NCBI GenBank assembly: GCA_938038445.1
Contig: CALHRZ010000015.1
Coordinates: forward strand, 1 to 64,000
Direction of reading: 5' to 3'
Source: an uncultured bacterium
GTDB lineage: Bacteria; Verrucomicrobiota; Kiritimatiellia; CAIKKV01
DNA length: 64,000 nt
Translations under genes and position numbers: made by a program
Shown here: positions 19,286-28,989 of the stretch, one piece after another
Layout: each line of letters begins with the position of its first letter
Position numbering within the stretch: the first letter of the stretch is position 1
Notes under the pieces: generated by a model
Databases searched by the model: none
Seen by the model: only the letters and a program-made list of their open reading frames with translations
What the model was told of the DNA's origin: nothing

Positions 19286-20533
19286 ATGAAGATTTGGTTT
19301 TTCAGCCACTATTTTCCACCGGAAGGCAATGCGCCTGCGACGCGGGTTGGGGCTTTGACCCGCCGGTGGGGGGCAAAGGGCCATGCCGTCACGGTGATCA
19401 CCGGAGTTCCCAACGTTCCCGATGGAGTGGTCTATCCTGGGTATCGGAATCACATGCGGCCACAGACCGAAAACTGGAATGGCGTTCGCGTAATCCGGGT
19501 TTGGACCTGGCTGGCGCCCAACCGGGGAACGTTTCGCCGGATTCTCAACTACGTGAGTTTCATGATCAGCGCCCTGTTGTGGGCGTTTTTCCGCCGATCG
19601 CCCGATGTGGTTATTGCCACCTCGCCCCAGTTTTTCTGCGGATGGACGGGCGTTCCGTTGAATCGGTTCCGCCGTATGCGGTTCATTCTGGAAGTGCGGG
19701 ATCTCTGGCCCGAATCCATCGGAGCCGTCGAGGCCATTCGCAATCGGGCCGTCCTTTGGGTGCTTGAAGCCATGGAGCGTGTGATGTATCGAAGCGCCTG
19801 CCGAATCGTGACGGTGGGAGAAGGATATAAGCGCCGACTCGTCGAGCGGGGGGTTCCCCCCGAAAAGATCGCCGTGATTCCCAACGGCGTGGACGCCGAT
19901 CTCCTCGATGCCCGCCCTCCCGACCCTGTTGCCTTTCGGCGCCGGTGGAATCTGGAAGGACGATTTGTTTGTGCCTATATTGGGACAATCGGGATGGCGA
20001 GCGGACTTGACATTCTCCTTCGCGCCGGGCGGCGTCTCCGGGAAATTAATCGGCGGGATATTGTGCTTCTTGCCGTTGGCGACGGCGCGGTGCGGGAAGC
20101 GCTCGAGGTCGAGGCGCGCCGGGACGGTTTGGAAAATGTTCGGTTCATCGGCCGGCGGCCCAAGGAAGAGATACCGGACTGGCTTGCCCTTGCGGATGTT
20201 TGCCTTGTCCATCTCCGCAAAACCCCTCTCTTCGAGACGGTGTTGCCGAGCAAGATTTTTGAAGCGGCCGGGATGGGCCGGCCGATTCTCATCGGCGTCA
20301 ACGGGGACGCCCGGGCCCTTGTGGAGGAATCGGGGGGGGGTCTCGCGTTCGAACCGGAGGATGAAGAGGGGCTTGTCCGTGCTCTTCTTTGGCTCGCCGA
20401 TCATAGGGATGAGGGGCGAGTAATGGGTGAAAAAGGTCGCGCGTTCATGCGGGCACGCTTTGATCGGGACCGTTTGGCCGAGGAGTATCTTCGGCTTCTG
20501 GAACAGACGGTTGGAAAGGAACTCCAGCAGTGA
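19286..20533 (+). CDS. WbuB-like glycosyltransferase family 4
   Basis: A 415-residue GT4 of the WbuB-like type. The N terminus MKIWFFSHYFPPEGNAPATR, the membrane-associating stretch ILNYVSFMISALLWAFF near residue 85, EVRDLWPESIGAVEAI and VIPNGVDADLL are all diagnostic. In the donor half, LPSKIFEAAGMGRPIL stands in for the EX7E region. WbuB relatives transfer amino-deoxy sugars such as fucosamine, which fits the adjacent wecB gene, though specificity is inferred. The stop overlaps the GTG of wecB. Confidence 0.9.
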   Translation: MKIWFFSHYFPPEGNAPATRVGALTRRWGAKGHAVTVITGVPNVPDGVVYPGYRNHMRPQTENWNGVRVIRVWTWLAPNRGTFRRILNYVSFMISALLWAFFRRSPDVVIATSPQFFCGWTGVPLNRFRRMRFILEVRDLWPESIGAVEAIRNRAVLWVLEAMERVMYRSACRIVTVGEGYKRRLVERGVPPEKIAVIPNGVDADLLDARPPDPVAFRRRWNLEGRFVCAYIGTIGMASGLDILLRAGRRLREINRRDIVLLAVGDGAVREALEVEARRDGLENVRFIGRRPKEEIPDWLALADVCLVHLRKTPLFETVLPSKIFEAAGMGRPILIGVNGDARALVEESGGGLAFEPEDEEGLVRALLWLADHRDEGRVMGEKGRAFMRARFDRDRLAEEYLRLLEQTVGKELQQ

Positions 20534-21636
20534 AAATCCTTTTGGTCGCCGGCACACGGCCGAATTTCATCAAAATCGCTTCCCTGATGACGGCTTTTCG
20601 CGCACGCGCGTTCTTTCAGCCCATTTTGATCCACACGGGCCAGCATTATGACGAAAAGATGAGCGATCTGTTCTTTCGCCAGCTCGAAATTCCCGAACCC
20701 ACCGAGAATTTGGAAGTCGGCTCCGGCAGCCATGCCGTTCAAACGGCGGCTATCATGACCCGTTTCGAGCCAGTGCTGGAACGCTATCGGCCGGACGTCG
20801 TCCTAGTGGTGGGCGATGTCAACAGCACGGTGGCCTGCGGCCTGACAGCGGTCAAAAAGGGCATTCCGCTGATCCACGTCGAAGCGGGGCTTCGCAGCTT
20901 TGACCGGACGATGCCCGAGGAGATCAATCGGATCGTGACCGATGCGCTGAGTGACTGGCTCTTCTGTTCCGAGGAAGATGGGGTCCACAACCTCCTTCGC
21001 GAAGGACGCCCGGCCGAGCGCATCTTTCTGGTGGGAAACGTAATGATTGATACCCTTTTGCGTCACCGGGAACGGGCCGCGCGAACCGGGATTTTGGAAC
21101 AAATGGGGCTCGGCCCTCGCCGCTATGCGCTTCTCACGCTTCACCGACCGGCGAATGTGGACGATCCGGCCACCCTATCCCGCCTTATGGAAGTTTTGGA
21201 CCGCGTCGCATGCGATTGGCCCATTGTCTTTCCCATCCATCCCCGGACGCGGGCGCGTCTCGAAGCGCTCGGCCTGCAATGGCGGGGGCAGTGGAAATGG
21301 ATCGAGCCCCTCGGCTATCTGGAATTTCTCGCGCTGATGGATGGCGCGCGACTGGTCATGACCGACAGCGGGGGTGTGCAGGAGGAGACCACGGTGCTGG
21401 GGGTCCCATGCCTCACGCTGCGGGAGAATACCGAGCGGCCGGCGACGATCCGCCTCGGCACAAATCGGCTGGCCGGTACCGATCCCGACCGGATCTGGAA
21501 GGCCTACGAAGCGGTTCGGGAAGGAGCCGTTCAGCCGGGTCCGCTTCCTCCATTGTGGGATGGCCGGGCGGCGGAGCGAATTGCGGATGCGCTCGAAAAA
21601 AGCGTTGCCTCCTGCGCCTTGGGCCAGCGAAAATAA
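20530..21636 (+). CDS. wecB: UDP-N-acetylglucosamine 2-epimerase (non-hydrolysing)
   Basis: 368 residues, normal family length. Signature segments are GTRPNFIKIASLM, HTGQHYDEKMSDLFF, VVGDVNSTVACGL and EAGLRSFDRTMPEEINR, with DSGGVQEETTVLGVPCLTLR toward the C terminus. The enzyme interconverts UDP-GlcNAc and UDP-ManNAc. GTG 20530 overlaps the preceding stop (GTGA). Its product could be oxidised to UDP-ManNAcA elsewhere or used directly by the neighbouring WbuB-like transferase. Confidence 0.93.
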   Translation: MKILLVAGTRPNFIKIASLMTAFRARAFFQPILIHTGQHYDEKMSDLFFRQLEIPEPTENLEVGSGSHAVQTAAIMTRFEPVLERYRPDVVLVVGDVNSTVACGLTAVKKGIPLIHVEAGLRSFDRTMPEEINRIVTDALSDWLFCSEEDGVHNLLREGRPAERIFLVGNVMIDTLLRHRERAARTGILEQMGLGPRRYALLTLHRPANVDDPATLSRLMEVLDRVACDWPIVFPIHPRTRARLEALGLQWRGQWKWIEPLGYLEFLALMDGARLVMTDSGGVQEETTVLGVPCLTLRENTERPATIRLGTNRLAGTDPDRIWKAYEAVREGAVQPGPLPPLWDGRAAERIADALEKSVASCALGQRK

Positions 21637-21641
21637 CGGAA

Positions 21642-23453
21642 ATGAACGGCCGACCGGACAGAAGGGCGATCGCTGTGGGCGGACTTGGATTTGCCGCCAC
21701 AGCCGCCCTTTGGATCTATCTCTTGGCCGGACAGAAGGTTTTTACGGCGGCCATGGCGGCCGCGACTCCGCTGCTTGACTGGCTGAGAGCCGTCTGGGTC
21801 CAAAGCGAGGACATGGGTCACGGCCCGATCCTGCCGTTGGTCAGCCTGTTTGCCTTATGGCGCCGCCGCCCAGCGATTCGAGCGGCGATTGGAGCCCCTG
21901 ACGGGCGGGGCGTTTTGCTGACCGCCGTCGGGCTTGTTCTCTTCTGGGCCGGACTCCTGATGGAAGACGTCCGTGTCTGCCTTCTGGCGCTGGTTCTCTG
22001 GACGTGGACGGTCCCCTTTGCCCTTTGGGGTTGGGGAGTCGCCCGCCAATTGGTGTTTCCCTGCGGGTACCTTCTCCTCAGCATCCCGATTGATACGCTG
22101 GTCATTTATCTGACGATGAAACTTCGGCTTCTCGCGGCCGCGCTGGCCGTGGGAATCGTTAACGGACTTGGGCTCGAGACCCTGCGGGTCGGAACCGGCA
22201 TTCATTCGATGGCGGGGGGCGGTATTAATCTCGATGTCGCCGAACCGTGCAGTGGGTTACGGTCCATTTTCGCTATGACGGCCCTTGCAGGTGCCTATGC
22301 CTTTTTTACCCAAAGGTCCCTCTGGAAGCAGTGGCTGCTTTTTGCGTTCGCCATTCCGGTTGCGGTCGCCGGAAATGTGGTTCGCATTGTGGCCATTATT
22401 TTGGTGGCGGCGTGGCGGGGTGAAGAAGCCGCCCTCGGTTTTTATCACGATTACTCCGGCTATCTGGTTTTCCTTGTCGGAATTCTTCTGCTGGTGGAGA
22501 TCGGGCGAGGGATTGCAGCGCTTGGCCGGCAGGGAGGAACGGGCCCCGAGAGGAAAGGAAACATCCAGGATACAGAGACGAAAAAAGAATTCGAATTGAA
22601 GCCACGTATTTCGACCCGCGCAATCATGGCCCATCTGGCTGCGGCTGTGGGGGTCCCAGCCCTTCTCGCGATCGGAGTCTGGGTTGCCCGGCATCAGCCG
22701 CCGGTTGAGGGGGGGGGACTCGGCTTTCTCGCGGGGGAAATGCCCGAATCTCTGATGGGATGGACAGCGAGCCGGCTCTTTCACTGCCATAACGAGCGAT
22801 GCCTCTTCAGTGCGGAGGACGAGGAGTTCCGTCGACGCGGCCTCGTGCCTTCCCGGCTTCCCACTCCGGCAAACGGCGAGGGATGGCCGACCCTTTCAGA
22901 AATGAAACCCGTTGGACGATGTCCCGAATGCCAAGAAGGGGATTTGTATGAGGTTTCGCTGGGCGAGCGCCGGACGTTACCCGGCGACACGCGAATCCGG
23001 CGGCTCCGGTATCGCTCGGAGTGGGGGCAGCCGGGGTTGATCACGGTCACGGTCGTAGCGAGTGGAACGGGGCGCCACAGCATCCATCGTCCTGAACTGT
23101 GCATACCCGCCCAGGGGTTCGTGATGAGCTCTATCCGAGATGGGCAGCTCCCTCAAACGGGGATTCCGGTCAAACTCGTTTCCCTGGAACGAACCGTGGC
23201 CGGGCAGGGTCGGGTCTGGATGCTTGGCTTTGCCTATTATTTCTTCGATGGCCAGAGAGCGACGGCTTCTCATGCCGTACGGCTTTTTTGGACGGCATGG
23301 GATCGTGTAATTCATCGGCACGCCTCGCGTTGGGTCATGGTCACGGCGGTCAGTGAACCCGGTTTCGATGATCCACGGGCGGAAGCAAGACTCCTGAGTC
23401 TTCTTGACCAGTTCCATCCTCGGCTATTTCCCCCATCGGAATCCGTGCAATAA
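21642..23453 (+). CDS. Exosortase fused to EpsI domain
   Basis: A 603-residue fusion. Residues 1 to about 300 are a multi-spanning exosortase with the catalytic Cys203 (AEPCSGLRS), Arg248 (GNVVRI) and His269 (YHDYSGY). The last ~240 residues, after a membrane anchor (AAVGVPALLAIGVWVA), are an EpsI-like periplasmic domain with LPGDTRIRRLRY and HRPELCIPAQGF. That domain also carries cysteines 382, 387, 427 and 430 (HCHNERC and CPEC). Exosortases cleave and transfer proteins with PEP-CTERM-like tails and are tied to EPS loci. No such tail was recognised in this window. The start follows the wecB stop by five bases. Confidence 0.88.
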   Translation: MNGRPDRRAIAVGGLGFAATAALWIYLLAGQKVFTAAMAAATPLLDWLRAVWVQSEDMGHGPILPLVSLFALWRRRPAIRAAIGAPDGRGVLLTAVGLVLFWAGLLMEDVRVCLLALVLWTWTVPFALWGWGVARQLVFPCGYLLLSIPIDTLVIYLTMKLRLLAAALAVGIVNGLGLETLRVGTGIHSMAGGGINLDVAEPCSGLRSIFAMTALAGAYAFFTQRSLWKQWLLFAFAIPVAVAGNVVRIVAIILVAAWRGEEAALGFYHDYSGYLVFLVGILLLVEIGRGIAALGRQGGTGPERKGNIQDTETKKEFELKPRISTRAIMAHLAAAVGVPALLAIGVWVARHQPPVEGGGLGFLAGEMPESLMGWTASRLFHCHNERCLFSAEDEEFRRRGLVPSRLPTPANGEGWPTLSEMKPVGRCPECQEGDLYEVSLGERRTLPGDTRIRRLRYRSEWGQPGLITVTVVASGTGRHSIHRPELCIPAQGFVMSSIRDGQLPQTGIPVKLVSLERTVAGQGRVWMLGFAYYFFDGQRATASHAVRLFWTAWDRVIHRHASRWVMVTAVSEPGFDDPRAEARLLSLLDQFHPRLFPPSESVQ

Positions 23454-23459
23454 TCGGAT

Positions 23460-23489
23460 TGTGCGGGGCGTTGTCCTTTTGGTATAAAC
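23460..23489 (+). promoter_or_regulatory. Candidate extended -10 promoter for the WecA-like gene
   Basis: TATAAA at 23484-23489 is preceded by TGG, giving an extended -10 element (TGN-TATAAA). A poor -35-like TTGTGC lies at 23460-23465 with an 18-base spacer. The element sits between the exosortase stop and the ATG at 23526, suggesting the initiating transferase can be transcribed separately from the upstream operon. Confidence 0.45.
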
Positions 23490-23525
23490 TCCAAAGCGTG
23501 TGGATCAAAAAGAAGGTCTGACCGA

Positions 23526-25406
23526 ATGTGGCGACTGGCTGAACAGTGGGCGAAGTACGCGTTTGTTTTTGTGGCGGCCTTTCTTCTCTCCTTGCTTTTG
23601 ACGCCGCTCTTCCGGGAAATCGCCCGGCGCCTGGGAATGATTGATCGGCCGGGAGGGCGTCGGATTCATGAAAAGCCGACCCCGCGGGGTGGTGGTTTGG
23701 CCCTTGTGATCACCTTTCACGTGATGTATGGCCTGATGGTCTTGTTCGGTTGGGACGATTATCTTTTTCATCTCGATGTAACCTTCTGGAAAGCGATGAT
23801 TCCCGCCACATTCGTGATCGTTCTGATCGGCTTTATCGACGACAAGTTTGGGCTCTCGGCGTGGCTGAAACTGGCGGGGCAGGTGGCGGCGGCTTCGATC
23901 CTGTATGCCCATGGCTACAGCGTGGAGAGCTTGCTCGGCGTCGAAACGCCACTTGTGGTCAGCTACCTCCTGACGATCGGTTGGTTTATCGTTCTGACCA
24001 ATGCCTTCAACCTGATTGATGGGCTCGATGGCCTCGCCGCCGGTCTGGCGGGCATTGCTGCCGTTGGCCTTGCGGGCACGGCTCTGCTTCGCCGTTTTTC
24101 GGGCGACGCCATGCCTTTTCTTGCCCTTGCAGGCGCGTGCCTGGGTTTTCTCCGATACAATTTTCATCCCGCCAGCGTTTTTTTGGGCGACTGCGGGAGT
24201 TATTTTTTGGGTTTTTCCCTTGCCGCGATGAGCATGGTTTCCTCCACCAAAACGACCCTGCTGACCACCTTGGCTGTTCCCCTTCTCGCGATGGGCGTCC
24301 CGCTTTATGATACGCTTCTCGCGATTTGGCGGCGGTCTGTGCGTTATTTCGGTTCGGAAACCAACGGCGGGGTCCGCGCCTCTTTTTCGCTCATGCGTCC
24401 CGACCGTGATCATCTCCATCATCGCGTGCTGGGCGCGGGTTTGACGCCCGGGCGCGCGGCGTTGATGCTCTATGCCCTCAATGTCGCGCTGGTGGCAGCG
24501 GCGGTTCTGATGGTTGGGCTCAAAAACCGGGCGGTAGGGCTCTTCCTGTTGGTCATTGTCGCTTGGGCCTATCTTATGTTCCGTCATCTTTCCCTCCTGG
24601 AAATGTTGGAAACGGGGCGGCTCATTGTAAAGGGATTTGCCCGTCCTCGACGGCGGGTGTTCACCATGGCGGTGTATGGGGTGTGGGATCTGGCGGCGCT
24701 GTTGATGGCATGGACGGCGGTATTTGTTCTGCTCCAAATGCAAGGGGTGGCGGTATGGATTCAGACCCTGGTCTTGATGAGCGCTCCCCTGGTGTTGTTT
24801 CTGCATCTCGGACGGATCTATACTCGCATCTGGTCCCGGGCCCGTTTGCGGGAATACGTGCTCCTGATTGGATTGTTGTTCGCTGGAACGATCAGCGGAG
24901 CCTCCCTTCTGACCTTGATCAACGACTGGGATTTCTCTTACGCCTTAGAGGCGGCTTTCCTCTATTTTCCCATCGTCTCCTTTTTCATCGTCGGCGGACG
25001 GGCCGGTTACCGGATTTTACAAGAAGCGACGGCAGAGCTGGGGTTGATCCACCTAGCGGACCGGGGGGACTCGCCCCGGTTGATGGCCCTGGGTGCCGGC
25101 GACGGATTTCTCCTCTTTTTGCGTCATTTTTCGCTGGAACATGCTCGGGGACATGAGTCCCGGGTGCTGGTGGGCGTGGCGGATGACGACCCGAATCTCG
25201 CCGGTTGCAGTGTGGCCGGCATTCCCGTTCTGGGCCGGTTCGCCGATCTTCCCCATTTATTTCGGATCTACAATGTCCAACAATTGGTGGTCACCGCTCC
25301 TCTCACATCGGAGCAACTTGTTGCGGTCAAACGCGCCTGCCGGGAGGAAGGCGTCATGCTGCGCGAGTGGCGCTTCGGTGAGCACGAAATCCGCTGGGAG
25401 GATTAA
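23526..25406 (+). CDS. WecA/MraY-family sugar-phosphate transferase fused to CapD-type N-terminal module
   Basis: 626 residues. The first ~345 form a WecA-like undecaprenyl-phosphate HexNAc-1-phosphate transferase: IDRPGGRRIHEKPTPRGGG, IGFIDDKFGLS, NAFNLIDGLDGLAAG, FLGDCGSYFLGF and RPDRDHLHHRVL, with many membrane helices. Residues ~375-626 add four further hydrophobic helices and a Rossmann-like cytosolic segment (RVLVGVADDDPNLAGCSVAGIPVLG), resembling the N-terminal half of CapD/WbpM- or WcaJ-type proteins without their catalytic halves. It likely starts the repeat unit on undecaprenyl phosphate. The attached half may be sensory or regulatory; that is inference. Confidence 0.88.
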   Translation: MWRLAEQWAKYAFVFVAAFLLSLLLTPLFREIARRLGMIDRPGGRRIHEKPTPRGGGLALVITFHVMYGLMVLFGWDDYLFHLDVTFWKAMIPATFVIVLIGFIDDKFGLSAWLKLAGQVAAASILYAHGYSVESLLGVETPLVVSYLLTIGWFIVLTNAFNLIDGLDGLAAGLAGIAAVGLAGTALLRRFSGDAMPFLALAGACLGFLRYNFHPASVFLGDCGSYFLGFSLAAMSMVSSTKTTLLTTLAVPLLAMGVPLYDTLLAIWRRSVRYFGSETNGGVRASFSLMRPDRDHLHHRVLGAGLTPGRAALMLYALNVALVAAAVLMVGLKNRAVGLFLLVIVAWAYLMFRHLSLLEMLETGRLIVKGFARPRRRVFTMAVYGVWDLAALLMAWTAVFVLLQMQGVAVWIQTLVLMSAPLVLFLHLGRIYTRIWSRARLREYVLLIGLLFAGTISGASLLTLINDWDFSYALEAAFLYFPIVSFFIVGGRAGYRILQEATAELGLIHLADRGDSPRLMALGAGDGFLLFLRHFSLEHARGHESRVLVGVADDDPNLAGCSVAGIPVLGRFADLPHLFRIYNVQQLVVTAPLTSEQLVAVKRACREEGVMLREWRFGEHEIRWED

Positions 25407-25421
25407 GTCCCTTCTCTGGCC

Positions 25422-28049
25422 TCAACCGGACACGATGAGGTTTACCAACCGTCCGGGAACACAGATGACTTTGCGCACCATTTTGCCCTCGAGCCACCGG
25501 GCGACGTTCGGTTCCTGTCGAGCCCGCCGTTCCAAATCCGCGCGATCCGCATCGGCCGGAGCGGCAAATCGTCCCCGCACTTTTCCATTGATCTGGACGG
25601 CATATTCCACCGTATCCCGGACGAGCCATGCGGGATCATATTTCGGCCATGGTTCGTGCGCCAAACTGCCGCTTCCTCCCAATTTCTCCCATAACTCTTC
25701 CGCCAAATGCGGGGCGAAGGGAGAAAGAAGCAGCACGAAGGTTCGCAGCACGGATGATGGACGAGTCGGCCACCGGGACGCTTCATTGACGAAGGTCATC
25801 ATCGCGGCAATGGCCGTGTTGAAACTGAGCGATTCGATATCGGCGGTTACTTTTTGAATCGTTTCATGGAGAAGGCGTGACTGATCTGTGGAGGGCTCTG
25901 CCTCGACCACTGCGGCGGATCGGGCCCCCGTTTCTTCATCCACGGTCATCCGCCAAACGCGGTTCAGGAATCGGTGCACGCCTTCGACGCTCTCCATGTT
26001 CCACGGCTTGGCCTGCGTTAGGGGGCCCATAAACATTTCATAAAGCCGGAGAGTATCGGCGCCATACTCCGCAACGATCGAGTCCGGATTGATCACGTTG
26101 CCGCGGCTCTTCGACATCTTGTAAGCGCGGGCCGTGACCCGAATTTCAGGGGACTCCTTCCAGACGAAGCGATCCCCTTCCTTGCGGACCTGATCGGGAT
26201 TCAGACGCACCGCTTTGAGGAGTTCTCCCGTCCGGGCATCCGTTTCCTGATCGGTGACATGTTCAGCGGAAACCGGCTGGCCGCTCCCATTGAACCAGGC
26301 ATGGTATTCGATCTCCCCCAGGATCAACCCCTGGTTGACCAGCTTCTGAAAAGGTTCGGGCGTGGGTACGACGCCAATGTCGTAAAGGACCTTATGCCAG
26401 AACCGCGCATAGAGAAGGTGCAGAACGGCATGTTCCGCGCCGCCGACGTACAGGTCCACCGGCAGCCAGTCAGCGGCTTTCTTGGGATCGCACAGGGCCT
26501 GGTCGTTATGGGGGTCAATAAACCGCAGATAGTACCAGCAGGAACCCGCCCATTGCGGCATGGTGTTGGTCTCGCGCTCTGCAGCCCCTCCGCAGGCCGG
26601 GCAGGACGTTCGAACCCATTCGACGGCCCGGGCCAGCGGCGGTTCCGGCCGGCCCGTGGGTGTAAAGTCTTTGAGATCGGGCAGAAGAAGCGGGAGATCC
26701 TTCTCATCGAGCGGCACCACCCCGCAGCGAGGGCAGTGGACGAGCGGGAACGGCTCGCCCCAGTAGCGCTGGCGGGAAAAAAGCCAATCGCGCAGCCGGT
26801 ATTGAACCGTTGCCCTCCCGATCCCTTTTCGCTCGATCCAGGCAGTGATAAGCCGTTTCGCTTCCGGGACGGAAAGGCCGTTCAGGGAAACCTCGTTATT
26901 CGCGGAATTCACCAACGTGCCGTCGCCGGTGAACGCGGCTTCCGCGATGTTTCCTCCGGCCACGACTTCCCGGATCGGCAATCCGAACGTTTGTGCGAAC
27001 GCATAGTCCCGCTCGTCGTGGGCGGGAACGGCCATGATGGCGCCGGTGCCATAACCCCAGAGCACGTAATCGGCGATCCAGATCGGGATGCGTTCCTGGT
27101 TGACGGGATTGACGGCAAACGCTCCCGTTGGAACGCCCGTTTTCTGCTTCTGAAGCTCCGTTCGTTCGAGATCGCTCTTCTTCGCGGCTGCATCCCGATA
27201 GGCCGTGACGGCCGCCCGCTGCTCGGGGCGGGTCAGCCGATCGAGCAGAGGATGTTCGGGCGCCAGCACCATATAGGTGCAGCCGAAGAGGGTGTCAGGC
27301 CGGGTGGTAAACACCCGAATAGATTCCCCCGGAACATCCGGCAGGGGAAAATCCACCTCGGCGCCTTCCGAGCGTCCAATCCAATTTCGCTGCATCTCCT
27401 TGATGCCTTCCGGCCAATCGAGGGGTTCGAGATCCTTAAGGAGCCGCTCGGCGTAAGCCGTGATCCGAAGCACCCATTGCCGCAAGGGACGGCGTTCCAC
27501 TTCATGACCCTTTTCGCGCCACTCCTCCACCTCCTCATTGGCCAGAACAGTTCCGAGCGTCGGACACCAGTTGACGGGAACTTCGGCCTGATAAGCCAAG
27601 CCACGTTTAAAGAGCTGGAGAAAAATCCACTGGGTCCATCGGAAATAGTTCGGATCGGTCGTGCTGATCTCTCGGTCCCAGTCGTAGGAGAAACCGAGCA
27701 TTTGAAGCTGGCGGCGGAAGGTTTCGATATTGCGCTGGGTGGTTTCGCGAGGATGGGTGCCCGTTTTGATCGCGTATTGTTCGGCGGGAAGCCCGAAGGC
27801 ATCCCAGCCCATGGGATGAAGCACGTGGAACCCGTTCATCCGCTTGAAGCGGGCGACGATGTCGGTGGCCGTATAACCTTCGGGATGCCCGACATGAAGC
27901 CCAGCCCCGGAAGGGTAGGGAAACATGTCGAGAATGTACATTTTCGGCCGGCCAGGCTTGACCGGAGCGTCGGGGGTACGGAATGTCTTATGCTCCGCCC
28001 AGTAGCGTTGCCACTTCGGCTCGATTCGCGAGAAAGGATAATTCGCCAT
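25422..28049 (-). CDS. leuS: Leucyl-tRNA synthetase
   Basis: 875 residues from the chosen start, normal for bacterial LeuRS. It has the class I signature HVGH at residues 52-55 within [16 protein letters not shown], the editing-domain segment [20 protein letters not shown], and KMSKS at 644-648. It charges tRNA-Leu with leucine in the cytoplasm. The open frame begins 17 codons earlier (28100), but [17 protein letters not shown] starts where the family does. Only a weak GGA is visible upstream. It converges on the WecA-like gene with 15 bases between stops; no clear terminator is seen there. Confidence 0.97.
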   Translation of the reverse strand: MANYPFSRIEPKWQRYWAEHKTFRTPDAPVKPGRPKMYILDMFPYPSGAGLHVGHPEGYTATDIVARFKRMNGFHVLHPMGWDAFGLPAEQYAIKTGTHPRETTQRNIETFRRQLQMLGFSYDWDREISTTDPNYFRWTQWIFLQLFKRGLAYQAEVPVNWCPTLGTVLANEEVEEWREKGHEVERRPLRQWVLRITAYAERLLKDLEPLDWPEGIKEMQRNWIGRSEGAEVDFPLPDVPGESIRVFTTRPDTLFGCTYMVLAPEHPLLDRLTRPEQRAAVTAYRDAAAKKSDLERTELQKQKTGVPTGAFAVNPVNQERIPIWIADYVLWGYGTGAIMAVPAHDERDYAFAQTFGLPIREVVAGGNIAEAAFTGDGTLVNSANNEVSLNGLSVPEAKRLITAWIERKGIGRATVQYRLRDWLFSRQRYWGEPFPLVHCPRCGVVPLDEKDLPLLLPDLKDFTPTGRPEPPLARAVEWVRTSCPACGGAAERETNTMPQWAGSCWYYLRFIDPHNDQALCDPKKAADWLPVDLYVGGAEHAVLHLLYARFWHKVLYDIGVVPTPEPFQKLVNQGLILGEIEYHAWFNGSGQPVSAEHVTDQETDARTGELLKAVRLNPDQVRKEGDRFVWKESPEIRVTARAYKMSKSRGNVINPDSIVAEYGADTLRLYEMFMGPLTQAKPWNMESVEGVHRFLNRVWRMTVDEETGARSAAVVEAEPSTDQSRLLHETIQKVTADIESLSFNTAIAAMMTFVNEASRWPTRPSSVLRTFVLLLSPFAPHLAEELWEKLGGSGSLAHEPWPKYDPAWLVRDTVEYAVQINGKVRGRFAAPADADRADLERRARQEPNVARWLEGKMVRKVICVPGRLVNLIVSG

Positions 28050-28071
28050 AAAAATCCGTTTTTGACGGGCC

Positions 28072-28100
28072 ACTATACTGCAAAACTTTTTGTCCCGCAA
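28072..28100 (-). promoter_or_regulatory. Candidate leuS promoter
   Basis: Read on the minus strand, TTGCGG (28100-28095) and TATAGT (28077-28072) are separated by 17 bases. The -10 matches consensus at five of six positions. A transcript would start about 15 bases before the leuS ATG at 28049. Confidence 0.5.
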
Positions 28101-28201
28101 ATAGTATCCCGATTCTCTCCCTCCGGCCTCCAGAGCGTTGGCGAGGATAAAGCGCTTGCCATTCGCTTTCCCGCTCCATTACCATGCAGAGAGGAGCCGT
28201 C

Positions 28202-28960
28202 ATGGATTTTTCCCGCATTCGGTATCAGTCGCTGATTGGAAAGCTCATCCGCCTTCCGCTTCGTTTGATTCCGAAAAGGGCGGCGCTTCCTATTCTGCAA
28301 GGGCGCCATCGAGGAATGCGTTGGATTGTCGGATCCGGCAATCACGGTTACTGGCTGGGGTCTCACGAATACCGAAAACGGATTCTCTTCGAACAAACCG
28401 TTCGTCCAGGCGATGTCGTTTACGACATCGGCGCCCATGTCGGTTTTTACACACTTCTTGCATCCGCCCTTGTCGGAACGAAGGGAAGAGTGATTGCGTT
28501 CGAACCTCTTCCCGACAATTTGGCCTTTCTCCATGAACACCTGCGTCTCAATCGCCGTGAGAATGTCACGGTGATGGAAATGGCGGTTTCCGATTTCGAA
28601 GGCACTGCCGAGTTTTTGGCGGGGGATAACACGTCCACCGGCCATCTTGCGGAAAAAGGAACGATCCCTGTTCGGGTTGTCTCACTGGACAAGCTCGTGG
28701 AGCGGGGCGAAATTCTACTACCCCAAGTGATCAAAATGGATATCGAAGGGGCGGAGGGGGCCGCGTTGAGAGGCGCTAGGAAAATATTTGCGGAAGCGCG
28801 TCCGGTGCTTTTTCTGGCTACTCACGATGAAACCGTGCACCGCGAGTGCATGGATTGGCTTCATTCCCTGGATTATGCCCTCCAGCCTGTGGAAGGGTTT
28901 TTGCTGGAAACCAGCAGAGAGCTGATTGCCATTCCGGTGGAACGCAAGCCCCAGACCTGA
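28202..28960 (+). CDS. FkbM-family methyltransferase
   Basis: A 252-residue SAM-dependent methyltransferase of the FkbM type. Key segments are VVYDIGAHVGFYTLLAS (SAM-binding loop), GRVIAFEPLPDNLAFLHEHL and VIKMDIEGAEGAALRGA, the conserved D-EG-E signature. Family members O-methylate sugars or natural products. ATG 28202 was chosen over the in-frame ATG 28184 because GAGAGGAG lies five to eleven bases upstream. It stands alone, divergent from leuS and convergent with the SDR gene; a link to the EPS operon is possible but unproven. Confidence 0.88.
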   Translation: MDFSRIRYQSLIGKLIRLPLRLIPKRAALPILQGRHRGMRWIVGSGNHGYWLGSHEYRKRILFEQTVRPGDVVYDIGAHVGFYTLLASALVGTKGRVIAFEPLPDNLAFLHEHLRLNRRENVTVMEMAVSDFEGTAEFLAGDNTSTGHLAEKGTIPVRVVSLDKLVERGEILLPQVIKMDIEGAEGAALRGARKIFAEARPVLFLATHDETVHRECMDWLHSLDYALQPVEGFLLETSRELIAIPVERKPQT

Positions 28961-28989
28961 AGGGGGAAAGGAGCGAACCGCTCCGATTT

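Noticed and set aside
26259-28235. 658-codon plus-strand open frame opposite leuS
   Set aside because: It is antisense to the whole conserved leuS coding region and has arginine/glycine/proline-rich content typical of GC-rich shadow frames.
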